64,000 bases of DNA. Source: Roseburia zhanii. Lineage in GTDB: Bacteria > Bacillota > Clostridia > Lachnospirales > Lachnospiraceae. The stretch is from assembly GCF_014287635.1 (NCBI RefSeq), contig NZ_JACOPH010000001.1:1-64000 (forward strand). Direction: 5' to 3'. Of the stretch, positions 41,767 to 49,921 are shown in pieces. The notes below the pieces were generated by a model. It saw only the letters and a list, made by a program, of their open reading frames with translations. It was not told the origin of the DNA and did no database searches. The position numbers and the translations under genes are program-made. The first letter of the stretch is position 1. Every line of letters starts with the position of its first letter.

Positions 41767-42905
41767 AGAAAATTGCAATCGTAACTGCCACGCGGGCAGA
41801 ATATGGAATTTTAAAACCATTGATCTGCCGGTTGGAACAGGAAAAAGAATTTGAAGTACAATTGTATGTTACCGGCACACATCTGTCTAAGCGGTATGGG
41901 AATACAAAACAGGAGATCGAGGCAGATGGAATCAGAATTTATAAAGAGATTCCGATTCTTGAAGAGGGGAATATGCCTTATGCAATTTCTGCAACCATGG
42001 CAAATGCACTCAGGAGATTTGCAAAAGCTTTTATGGAAGATCTGCCGGATCTTCTGGTTGTACTTGGTGACAGAACAGAAATCTTAGGTATTTGCTGTGC
42101 AGCAATGAACGAGAATATTCCAATCGCACATCTGCATGGCGGCGAGTTGACGGAAGGTGCTGTGGATGATTGTGTACGACATGCTATTACAAAGATGAGT
42201 TATCTGCATTTTCCGGCGGCAGAAGTATACCGAAAGCGGATCATTCAGATGGGAGAAGATCCGAAACGTGTAATCAATGCAGGGGCTCTCGGAGTGGAAA
42301 ATATTCTGCATGTACCATTATATGACAGACGGACAGTGGAGAAAGAACTGGGAATAGCAAAGGATCAAGCATATGTGATCGTTACTTTTCATCCGGTTAC
42401 ATTAGAAAGACAACAGGCAGGAGAACAGACGAGGGAACTGCTTGCGGCCATAGAAGAAGAAAGCCAGTATCATTATCTTATTACAAAGCCGAATGCTGAT
42501 GCAGGAGCAGGTGAAATCAACCGGATGCTGGAAATCTTTGCAAAGGAACATAAACATGTGCAGATCACAGCGTCATTAGGGATGCTTCGGTATCTGAGTG
42601 CAGTACGTTACAGTGCATTTGTGCTTGGAAATTCATCAAGTGGTATTATCGAGGCACCTGCACTTGGGGTGCCGACAGTGAATATTGGAAACCGGCAAAT
42701 GGGTAGATTGATGGCAGATACAATCATAAATTGTGGGAATGAGAAAGATGAGATTGTACAGGCAATGAAAAAGGCAGCAGCAACAGAGCATAAGAAGTCT
42801 GCCTTATATGGAGATGGCCACACTTCTGAAATCATTACAGAAACAATTAAGAAATTGTTTTCAGAAGAAAAGATTGATCTGAAAAAACATTTTTATACGA
42901 TATAA
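41763..42905 (+). CDS. legG: Sugar-nucleotide 2-epimerase/hydrolase, NeuC/LegG type
   Basis: 380 residues. It converts the NDP-2,4-diacetamido sugar into the free 2-epimer for LegI. NeuC/UDP-GlcNAc 2-epimerase fold: VTATRAEYGILKPLI near 7, VTGTHLSKRYG near 37, DRTEILGICCAAMN near 99, HLHGGELTEG near 119 and GNSSSGIIEAPALGVPTVNI near 287. It starts in the ATGA overlap with legI. The size is normal. Confidence 0.92.
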   Translation: MKKIAIVTATRAEYGILKPLICRLEQEKEFEVQLYVTGTHLSKRYGNTKQEIEADGIRIYKEIPILEEGNMPYAISATMANALRRFAKAFMEDLPDLLVVLGDRTEILGICCAAMNENIPIAHLHGGELTEGAVDDCVRHAITKMSYLHFPAAEVYRKRIIQMGEDPKRVINAGALGVENILHVPLYDRRTVEKELGIAKDQAYVIVTFHPVTLERQQAGEQTRELLAAIEEESQYHYLITKPNADAGAGEINRMLEIFAKEHKHVQITASLGMLRYLSAVRYSAFVLGNSSSGIIEAPALGVPTVNIGNRQMGRLMADTIINCGNEKDEIVQAMKKAAATEHKKSALYGDGHTSEIITETIKKLFSEEKIDLKKHFYTI

Positions 42906-42923
42906 AAAGGAGCAGCGATTGAG

Positions 42924-43613
42924 ATGAAGCATATTGCGATCATTCCGGCAAGAAGCGGTTCAAGAGGGTTAAAAGATAAAAATATCAAACTCTTAAAAGG
43001 AAAGCCATTGATGGCATATACGATTGAAGCGGCAGTACAGTCAAAGCTGTTTGACTGTGTGCATGTATCGACAGACAGCAGTCTGTATGCGGATATTGCA
43101 AGAAAATGTGGAGCAGATGTCCCGTTTTTACGTGAGGAAGAATTAGCACAGGATACAAGCAGTACATGGGATACCTTAAGATCAGTCATAAAAAAGTATC
43201 AGGCATATGGCAGAGAGTTTGATTTAGTGACACTTTTACAGCCGACTTCACCGTTACGTGATGCAGCCGATATCTGTCAGGCATATGCGATATTTTGTAA
43301 AAAAAAAGCTGATGCAGTGATCAGTGTCTGTCCGTTAGAACATTCCATACAGATATGCAATAAATTAGGTGAAGATCATTCAATGTATCAGTTCCTTGAC
43401 AGCAATCTGGTAGGTGCAAGGCAGGCAGCAGAAACATTTTACCGTATTAACGGAGCAATTTATATACAAAAGACAAAGATGCTTATGGCACATGAAAATC
43501 TTTATAATGAAAAGTCATATGCTTATATCATGGACAAACAACATTCTATAGACATTGATGATGCCTTTGATTTTCAGATGGCAGAGATGGTGCTTGGCAA
43601 CTATATATCATAA
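42924..43613 (+). CDS. legF: CMP-nonulosonic acid synthetase, NeuA/LegF type
   Basis: 229 residues. The enzyme activates legionaminic acid with CTP as the donor for the flagellin transferase. IIPARSGSRGLKDKNIKLLK lies at 5-24, followed by GKPL. LLQPTSPLRDAADI near 99 and YRINGAIYIQK near 174 are also CMP-sialate synthetase hallmarks. AAGGAG precedes the start. 18 bases separate it from legG. Confidence 0.93.
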   Translation: MKHIAIIPARSGSRGLKDKNIKLLKGKPLMAYTIEAAVQSKLFDCVHVSTDSSLYADIARKCGADVPFLREEELAQDTSSTWDTLRSVIKKYQAYGREFDLVTLLQPTSPLRDAADICQAYAIFCKKKADAVISVCPLEHSIQICNKLGEDHSMYQFLDSNLVGARQAAETFYRINGAIYIQKTKMLMAHENLYNEKSYAYIMDKQHSIDIDDAFDFQMAEMVLGNYIS

Positions 43614-43666
43614 AGAAAACGAACAGCCTATCATGGAAGATAGTGGATCAACAAGGAGGTTACCGT

Positions 43667-44740
43667 ATGAAAACAGAACAGTTGGAACGATTTCTGATAT
43701 CCCCGGACAATACTGTTGTTGAAGCAATGCAGAAAATAGACAGTAATGCAAGGGGAATTTTGTTTGTTGTTGGTGCGAACCGGAAATTGTCCGGTGTGGT
43801 GACAGACGGAGATATCCGCAGATGGCTGATTCGGACAGGAGAATTATCCGGGGTAGTGGAACAGGTGATGAACCATGATCCTAAGACCATTGGCCGCAAG
43901 GATATCGAAGCAGCTAAAAAATATATGGAAAAGCAGGATATTACGGCACTTCCAGTTGTTACTTTAAAAGGAATCATATCGGATATTGTTTTTAGAGAAA
44001 AAAAAGAAAGTGATGTGCCAAAGCATCGAAAAAGTTTAAATGAAGTTCCGGTAGTAATTATGGCTGGTGGAAAAGGAACAAGGCTTTATCCCTATACAAA
44101 GATTCTTCCAAAACCACTGATCCCGATCGGAGATATTCCGATCATGGAGAGGATCATTGATAAGTTCAAGGATTTTGGTGTGCAGCAGTTTTATGCAACA
44201 GTAAATTATCGGAAAAGTATGATCAAATCATATTTTTCCGAAATTTCGACAGATTACAGGATATGTTATGTGGAGGAAGATAAGCCGCTTGGTACAGCAG
44301 GGAGTCTTAGACTGATAACAGAACCGTTTACAAAACCGTTTATCGTTACGAACTGTGATATTTTGATCCATGCAGATTATGAAGATATTTACAGACATCA
44401 TAAAGAGTCAGAAAATGCATTGACGATTGTTACGGCAATGAAAAATATGGTGGTACCCTATGGGGTGATCCATGCGAGTGAAAATGGTATGGTCGAATCC
44501 ATGGAAGAAAAGCCGAGGCTTTCCTATTTTGTCAATACAGGGATGTATGTTTTAGATCCGGAACTGATACAGGAGATACCAGAGGACACATTTTTCCATA
44601 TGACGGATTTGGCAGATCTTTTATTAAAAAAACACAAAAAAGTAGGAATGTATCCGATCAGTGAAGATTCATTTCTTGATATGGGTGAATTTGAGGAAAT
44701 GCATCGTATGGAAGAAAAGTTAAATCTCAAATCTGAATAA
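43667..44740 (+). CDS. ptmE: PtmE-like CBS-domain sugar-phosphate guanylyltransferase
   Basis: 357 residues. The N-terminal CBS pair (about 1-115, VGANRKLSGVVTDGDIRRWL near 32) is joined to a nucleotidyltransferase (from about 125: VVIMAGGKGTRLYPYTKILP, then KPLIPIGDI). This domain order is that of Campylobacter PtmE, which makes GDP-GlcN(Ac) for the GDP-legionaminic pathway. The start at 43667 lies 7 bases after AAGGAGG. A reading from 43643 is less likely. It is a good marker that the GDP route, not the UDP-sialic route, is used here. Confidence 0.88.
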   Translation: MKTEQLERFLISPDNTVVEAMQKIDSNARGILFVVGANRKLSGVVTDGDIRRWLIRTGELSGVVEQVMNHDPKTIGRKDIEAAKKYMEKQDITALPVVTLKGIISDIVFREKKESDVPKHRKSLNEVPVVIMAGGKGTRLYPYTKILPKPLIPIGDIPIMERIIDKFKDFGVQQFYATVNYRKSMIKSYFSEISTDYRICYVEEDKPLGTAGSLRLITEPFTKPFIVTNCDILIHADYEDIYRHHKESENALTIVTAMKNMVVPYGVIHASENGMVESMEEKPRLSYFVNTGMYVLDPELIQEIPEDTFFHMTDLADLLLKKHKKVGMYPISEDSFLDMGEFEEMHRMEEKLNLKSE

Positions 44741-44765
44741 CAGAAGATATAAGGAGCGTACAGAA

Positions 44766-45746
44766 ATGAAAAAAGTATTAGTGACAGGTGCAGATGGATT
44801 TATCGGGAGCCATCTGACAGAAAATCTTTTGAAAAAAGGATATGATGTTAAAGCATTTGTATATTACAATTCATTCAATAACTGGGGATGGTTAGATACA
44901 TTTCCCAAAGAAAAATTAGATCAGATCGAAATATTTGCAGGAGATATCCGCGATCCGAATGGCGTTCGTGAAGCTATGAAAGGGGTAGATGAAGTATTTC
45001 ATTTAGCAGCGCTGATCGCAATACCATTCAGTTATCATTCACCGGACTCATATGTTGATACCAATATCAAGGGAACTTTAAATGTTTTGCAGGCGGCTAG
45101 AGAGTTAGATACGAGCCGGATACTGGTAACATCAACATCAGAAGTATATGGAACAGCACAGTATGTACCGATCGATGAAAAACATCCGTTTCAAGGACAA
45201 TCTCCTTATTCTGCAACGAAGATCGGAGCGGACAGATTAGCGGAAAGTTTTTACCGCAGTTTCAATCTGCCGGTATCGATCGTCAGACCGTTTAATACAT
45301 TTGGACCAAGACAGTCTGCAAGAGCTGTGATCCCTACAATCATTTCACAGTTATTAGCAGGAAAAGATAAGATTGAATTAGGTGCGCTGACACCAACAAG
45401 AGATTTTAATTATGTAAAAGATACAGCAGCAGGATTTATTGCGATCGCAGAATCGGATAAAACGATCGGTGAGGAGATCAATATTGCGACACAAAGAGAA
45501 ATCTCCATTGGAGATCTGGCGAAAGAGATCATAGCACAGATCAATTCTGATGCAGAAATCGTCTGTGATGAAAAGCGGCTGCGGCCTGAGAAAAGTGAAG
45601 TCAACCGTTTATTAGGGGACAATACAAAGATCAAAGCATTGACGAACTGGAAACAGCAGTATACGTTTGAAGAAGGTATTGCAGAAACGATCGCATGGAT
45701 CAGGGAACATATGCAGGCATATAAAACGGATATCTATAATGTGTAA
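44766..45746 (+). CDS. legB: NAD-dependent 4,6-dehydratase, LegB type
   Basis: 326 residues, extended SDR. TGADGFIGSHL near 7, HLAALIAIPFSYHSPDSYVD at 79-98, Ser/Thr in TSTSEVYGT near 122 and catalytic Tyr/Lys in YSATK at 148-152. The enzyme oxidises C4 and removes water from the sugar nucleotide, the step that commits it to legionaminic-type sugars. Closest to GDP/UDP-GlcNAc 4,6-dehydratases of the LegB type. 25 bases after ptmE. Confidence 0.9.
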   Translation: MKKVLVTGADGFIGSHLTENLLKKGYDVKAFVYYNSFNNWGWLDTFPKEKLDQIEIFAGDIRDPNGVREAMKGVDEVFHLAALIAIPFSYHSPDSYVDTNIKGTLNVLQAARELDTSRILVTSTSEVYGTAQYVPIDEKHPFQGQSPYSATKIGADRLAESFYRSFNLPVSIVRPFNTFGPRQSARAVIPTIISQLLAGKDKIELGALTPTRDFNYVKDTAAGFIAIAESDKTIGEEINIATQREISIGDLAKEIIAQINSDAEIVCDEKRLRPEKSEVNRLLGDNTKIKALTNWKQQYTFEEGIAETIAWIREHMQAYKTDIYNV

Positions 45747-45839
45747 TTTTAAAGATAAATGTGCTGAAATATGATGTATATATCAGAATGTATGATATAT
45801 GATCTGGCAGCAGGATGATAGAAAAGAGGGATCACTGGT

Positions 45840-47015
45840 ATGGAGAAGTATATACCATTATCCATTCCGAATTTTGAAGGGAATGAAAAAAAATATGTAG
45901 ACGATGCCTTACAGTTAGGCTGGGTATCTACCGGAGGAGCTTATATTACAAAGTTAGAAGAAATGATGGCAGAGTATCTTCATATACCACAGGTGGTAGC
46001 ATGTCAAAGTGGAACATCTGCCCTTCATTTAGCACTGCTTGGATGTGGTGTAGAACCCGGTGATATGGTGATTGTGCCAACACTTACATTTATTGCAGCT
46101 GTAAATCCGGTCAGATATCAGTTTGCAGAGCCGGTATTTATGGATTGTGATGACAGTTTATGTATGGACCCACAGAAACTGCGGCAGTTTTGCGAAAAAG
46201 AGTGTGTAAGATCTGATGGATACCTGATCCATAAAGCATCCGGAAAAAAGGTAAAAGCTGTGATTGTCGTACATGTATTTGGAAATCTTGCTGATATGGA
46301 TGCAATCATGGAGATCGCAAAAGAGTATCAGCTAAAGGTGATCGAAGATGCAACAGAAGCATTGGGTTCCTATTTTGAAAGTGGAAAATATCAGGGTAGA
46401 TTTGCAGGAACGATCGGCGATTTTGGAGCATATTCTTTCAATGGAAATAAGATCATTACAACCGGCGGCGGGGGTGCACTTACTGGTAGAAAAAAAGAAG
46501 AAGTTGCACATTTGAAATACTTATCGACACAGGCAAAAGATGATCCACACTATTATATCCATAATGAAATCGGATATAATTACCGGATGACAAATCTGCA
46601 GGCAGCTTTAGGTGTGGCGCAGATGGAAGAATTAGAGGAATTTATCCGGCGTAAAAGAGAAAATTATCTGTTGTATCAGAAGTTATTTACAGAGTATACT
46701 GCCGGAAAACTTCTGCCATTTCGGGAGCATACGCGTACGAACCACTGGTTCTATGCACTTGAAATTTTAAAAGACCAGAAAAATCTGAATTTAAGAGATG
46801 TGATCATGGAATTAGATAAACTGGGGATTCAGACTAGACCGATCTGGGGACTGGTCCATGAACAAAAACCATATCAGGAATATATTGCTTATCAGATCGA
46901 AAAAGCATCTTATTACAGCAGGTGTGTCTTAAATTTCCCATGTAGTACACAGATCACGAAGGATGAGATCAGATACGTGGCAGAAAAGATCATAGAAGTG
47001 ACAGAGGCGGTATAA
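45840..47015 (+). CDS. legC: PLP aminotransferase, LegC type (DegT/DnrJ/EryC1)
   Basis: 391 residues. PLP lysine at 204 in SFNGNKIITTGGGG. Other family features: CQSGTSALHLALLGCGV near 55, and IEDATEALGSYFESGKYQG near 168. It aminates the 4-keto group created by LegB. The gap to legB is 93 bases, the longest in the operon, and lacks a terminator. The following CgeB-like gene starts 2 bases after its stop, so they are co-transcribed. Confidence 0.92.
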   Translation: MEKYIPLSIPNFEGNEKKYVDDALQLGWVSTGGAYITKLEEMMAEYLHIPQVVACQSGTSALHLALLGCGVEPGDMVIVPTLTFIAAVNPVRYQFAEPVFMDCDDSLCMDPQKLRQFCEKECVRSDGYLIHKASGKKVKAVIVVHVFGNLADMDAIMEIAKEYQLKVIEDATEALGSYFESGKYQGRFAGTIGDFGAYSFNGNKIITTGGGGALTGRKKEEVAHLKYLSTQAKDDPHYYIHNEIGYNYRMTNLQAALGVAQMEELEEFIRRKRENYLLYQKLFTEYTAGKLLPFREHTRTNHWFYALEILKDQKNLNLRDVIMELDKLGIQTRPIWGLVHEQKPYQEYIAYQIEKASYYSRCVLNFPCSTQITKDEIRYVAEKIIEVTEAV

Positions 47016-47017
47016 CC

Positions 47018-48151
47018 ATGACAAAACTCCTGTTTTTCAAATGGCATTCCTTTATGAACGAAGGAATCGAACGTGGATTACAAACATTAGATATTCCATA
47101 TGATACATATTTTTATCAGTTTACAGATTGGGAATGTGACGATCTGTTTATGCAGCAATTCCGTAAGGTCATACAGACAGGGAACTATCAGAAAGTGCTG
47201 TCTGTGAATTTTTCTCCGTTGATCTCAGACATTTGTGAAGAATATAGTATTCCCTATGTGTCATGGATCTATGATGCACCGGTACATATAGAGAATTTAG
47301 AACCGATGAAAAATTCCTGTAATACATTGTATTTTTTTGACCGCACAGAGGCTTATTCCTATCAGAAAATGGGAATTTTAGCAAAACATCTTCCGTTAGC
47401 CGCAGATGTGGCATTGTTTCAGGAGAAGATCAAGGCAGCAAAAAAACGGGAACACTACCAGATCTCTATGGTAGGAAATCTTTATCAGACAGAATATGCA
47501 TACTTTATGAGTCCGTTAGATGGGTATTTAAAGGGATATTTTGAGGGAATTATAAATTCACAGTTGAAAATTTATGGAGGATATCTGATATCAGAATTGC
47601 TGACAGATGAATTGCTTTTTCGTATGAGTGAAGTGTATCAAAAAGTGTCAGAGGATGGTTTTACGATGGGCAGGCGGGAATTGGAATTTCTGCTTGCACA
47701 GGAAGTCACCAGACGGGAGCGGTATCTGGCATTGTCTGTTTTATCAGAACATTATCCAGTGGATGTGTATTCCGGTAAGGAAGATAAGAGTTTAAAGAGA
47801 GTACATTTTCATGGATATGCAGATTATGAAACGCAGGTGCCTGTAATCTTTGCAGCTAGTGACATTAACCTGAATATTTCATTAAAATATATCCAGACAG
47901 GAATACCGCTCCGTGCGATCGAAGTCATGGCATCGGGTGGATTTCTTTTGAGTAATTATCAGATGGAACTTGGGGAATATTTTGAAATAGGACAAGAATG
48001 TGAAGTATATGAGAGTTTGGAAGATCTATATGCAAAAACAGAGTTTTATCTAAGAAACGAAGAACTACGCAGAAGTATTGCACATCGCGGAACAGAGCGT
48101 ATCAAGCGTGATTTTAATTTTGAGGTACGGCTCAGGGAACTGCTTTCTTAA
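47018..48151 (+). CDS. CgeB-like glycosyltransferase C
   Basis: 377 residues, same family as the two minus-strand copies: short N-terminus MTKLLFFKWHSFMNEGIERG, WIYDAPVHIENLE near 87 and a C-terminal INLNISLKYIQTGIPLRAIE near 286, followed by VMASGGFLLSNYQMEL. It lies directly behind legC, so it could extend the legionaminic-linked glycan. The donor is unknown. Confidence 0.78.
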   Translation: MTKLLFFKWHSFMNEGIERGLQTLDIPYDTYFYQFTDWECDDLFMQQFRKVIQTGNYQKVLSVNFSPLISDICEEYSIPYVSWIYDAPVHIENLEPMKNSCNTLYFFDRTEAYSYQKMGILAKHLPLAADVALFQEKIKAAKKREHYQISMVGNLYQTEYAYFMSPLDGYLKGYFEGIINSQLKIYGGYLISELLTDELLFRMSEVYQKVSEDGFTMGRRELEFLLAQEVTRRERYLALSVLSEHYPVDVYSGKEDKSLKRVHFHGYADYETQVPVIFAASDINLNISLKYIQTGIPLRAIEVMASGGFLLSNYQMELGEYFEIGQECEVYESLEDLYAKTEFYLRNEELRRSIAHRGTERIKRDFNFEVRLRELLS

Positions 48152-48176
48152 GTTTTTGGTAAAGGATGAACAGGCT

Positions 48177-49910
48177 ATGTATGAAGAAATCAGCAAATAT
48201 ATAGAACAGGCATGTTATGAAGAAGCAGAGGCATGTATTCATGCGGAAACAGAAAAAACAGGTTATACAGATATTTTAGCAATTTTAGAAGCAGAGATCT
48301 GTTATCAGAAACAGGAATATCAAAAGATGTTTTCCTGTATACAAAGAGGACTTATATATAATTGCAGGAACTATGAATTGTACTTTATGCTTGGACAGTA
48401 TTATCTTAAGCATAATCCTAAACAGGCATATCTTTGTTTTGAACAGGCAGCATATTATTGTGATGACGTGCAGGATCAGTCAGTGATCGAAGATGCAAAA
48501 GAAGCACTTGCGATACAGGGATATCGTGTGCCAGAAGTTTCTGTCATTATTCCGTCCTATCGGGCAAAAACAGAATTATCTTTATGTTTAGATAGTCTGC
48601 GTGAAACAATAGATGTAACCTCTAATGAAATTATTGTCATAGATAATGCATCAGATGATGAAGTAACGGAATACTTAAAGAGGCAGAACGATATCAGGCT
48701 GTATTGTAGTGATACGAATTTAGGATTTCCGGCAGCCTGTAATCTGGGAATAATAATGGCAAAACCAGACCATGATATCCTGCTGTTACACAATGATACG
48801 ATGGTATCTGTAAATGCGGTTTTCTGGCTTCGGATGGGACTGTATGAGAGTGAAGAAATAGGAGCAGCCGGAAGTGTCAGTAATTCCATATCCAATCATC
48901 AGCAGGTAAAACAGGAGTTTGAGAAAGGCTCTGACTATATGCTCTTTGCAGAGGAAAATAATATTCCGATGGAACATCCATATGAAGATAAACTGCGTCT
49001 GATAGGATTTTCGATGATACTGAAAAGAAGCGTATTAAACCGTATCGGATTATTAGATGAAAGATTTTCACCTGCATATTTTGAAGATGATGATCTTTCC
49101 TACAGAATCATTCAGGCAGGCTATAAATTGCTGTTATGTAAAAATTCCTTTGTCTATCATTTCAGTAAAGGCAGTTTCCGAAAGAATCTGCGGTCGTATT
49201 TTGATCTGGTTGATAAAAATGCAGCAAAATTTAAAGAAAAATGGGGATTTGACTGTCAGTATTACAGATATGAACGTTATGAGATCGTAAAGCTGCTTGA
49301 GGAAACAAAACCAAATGGAGCCTTCCGGGTATTAGAGATCGGTTGTGGCATGGGTGCAACGTTAGGCTGTATTCAAGGATTGTATCAAGAGGCAGAGGTT
49401 TATGGAATTGAAATTGCAGAAACTATTATGCCTATTGCAAAAAAATATCTGCCAACGATCATCCATGGTAACATTGAACAGATCACAATGCCTTATGAAG
49501 AAGGATTTTTTGATTATATCATTTGTGCAGATGTGTTAGAACATTTACATGATCCTGCACAGATACTTAAGATGCTGCATAGGTATCTGAAAAAAGACGG
49601 ACGGCTGATAGCAAGTATACCGAATCTGATGCACGCACCGGTGATCGTGGAGTTGTTAAAAGGTAATTTCACATATGAGGAATCAGGGATTTTAGACCGG
49701 ACACATATCCACTTTTTTACATGGAATGAAATAAAAGCGATGTTTTTGGATTGTGGATATCAGATAGAGATTACCGATCACACAGAGCATATGCCGAAAA
49801 TGTCAGAAGAAGATCAAGGTATCTATGATGCACTGTTACAGATTCCGGGTGTTGCTGCAAAGAGAGAGTTTGAAGTATATCAGTATCTGCTTGTGGCTAA
49901 AAAGTGCTGA
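48177..49910 (+). CDS. Glycosyltransferase family 2 fused to a SAM methyltransferase
   Basis: 577 residues. The N-terminal 100 residues are helical (TPR-like, CYEEAEACIHAETEKTGY). A GT2 domain follows, about 120-370: EVSVIIPSYRAKTELSLCLD, DNASDDEVTEYLK, LLLHNDTMV with the DxD-like acidic site, and a C-terminal YFEDDDLSYRI. A class I methyltransferase covers about 380-577: LEIGCGMGATLG, then DYIICADVLEHLHDP. I start at ATG 48177. A reading from 48078 overlaps the previous gene. Fusion suggests the sugar is methylated as or after it is added. Confidence 0.85.
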   Translation: MYEEISKYIEQACYEEAEACIHAETEKTGYTDILAILEAEICYQKQEYQKMFSCIQRGLIYNCRNYELYFMLGQYYLKHNPKQAYLCFEQAAYYCDDVQDQSVIEDAKEALAIQGYRVPEVSVIIPSYRAKTELSLCLDSLRETIDVTSNEIIVIDNASDDEVTEYLKRQNDIRLYCSDTNLGFPAACNLGIIMAKPDHDILLLHNDTMVSVNAVFWLRMGLYESEEIGAAGSVSNSISNHQQVKQEFEKGSDYMLFAEENNIPMEHPYEDKLRLIGFSMILKRSVLNRIGLLDERFSPAYFEDDDLSYRIIQAGYKLLLCKNSFVYHFSKGSFRKNLRSYFDLVDKNAAKFKEKWGFDCQYYRYERYEIVKLLEETKPNGAFRVLEIGCGMGATLGCIQGLYQEAEVYGIEIAETIMPIAKKYLPTIIHGNIEQITMPYEEGFFDYIICADVLEHLHDPAQILKMLHRYLKKDGRLIASIPNLMHAPVIVELLKGNFTYEESGILDRTHIHFFTWNEIKAMFLDCGYQIEITDHTEHMPKMSEEDQGIYDALLQIPGVAAKREFEVYQYLLVAKKC

Positions 49911-49921
49911 AAGGAAAGAAT

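Noticed and set aside
40777..43613. Ordinary sialic acid (NeuBCA) operon
   Set aside because: LegB- and LegC-type enzymes and a CBS-fused guanylyltransferase lie downstream, which point to the diamino legionaminic route.
48078..48176. Extended start of the GT2-methyltransferase gene
   Set aside because: It overlaps the end of the upstream CgeB-like gene. ATG 48177 has an AAAGGA site and begins the helical N-terminus.
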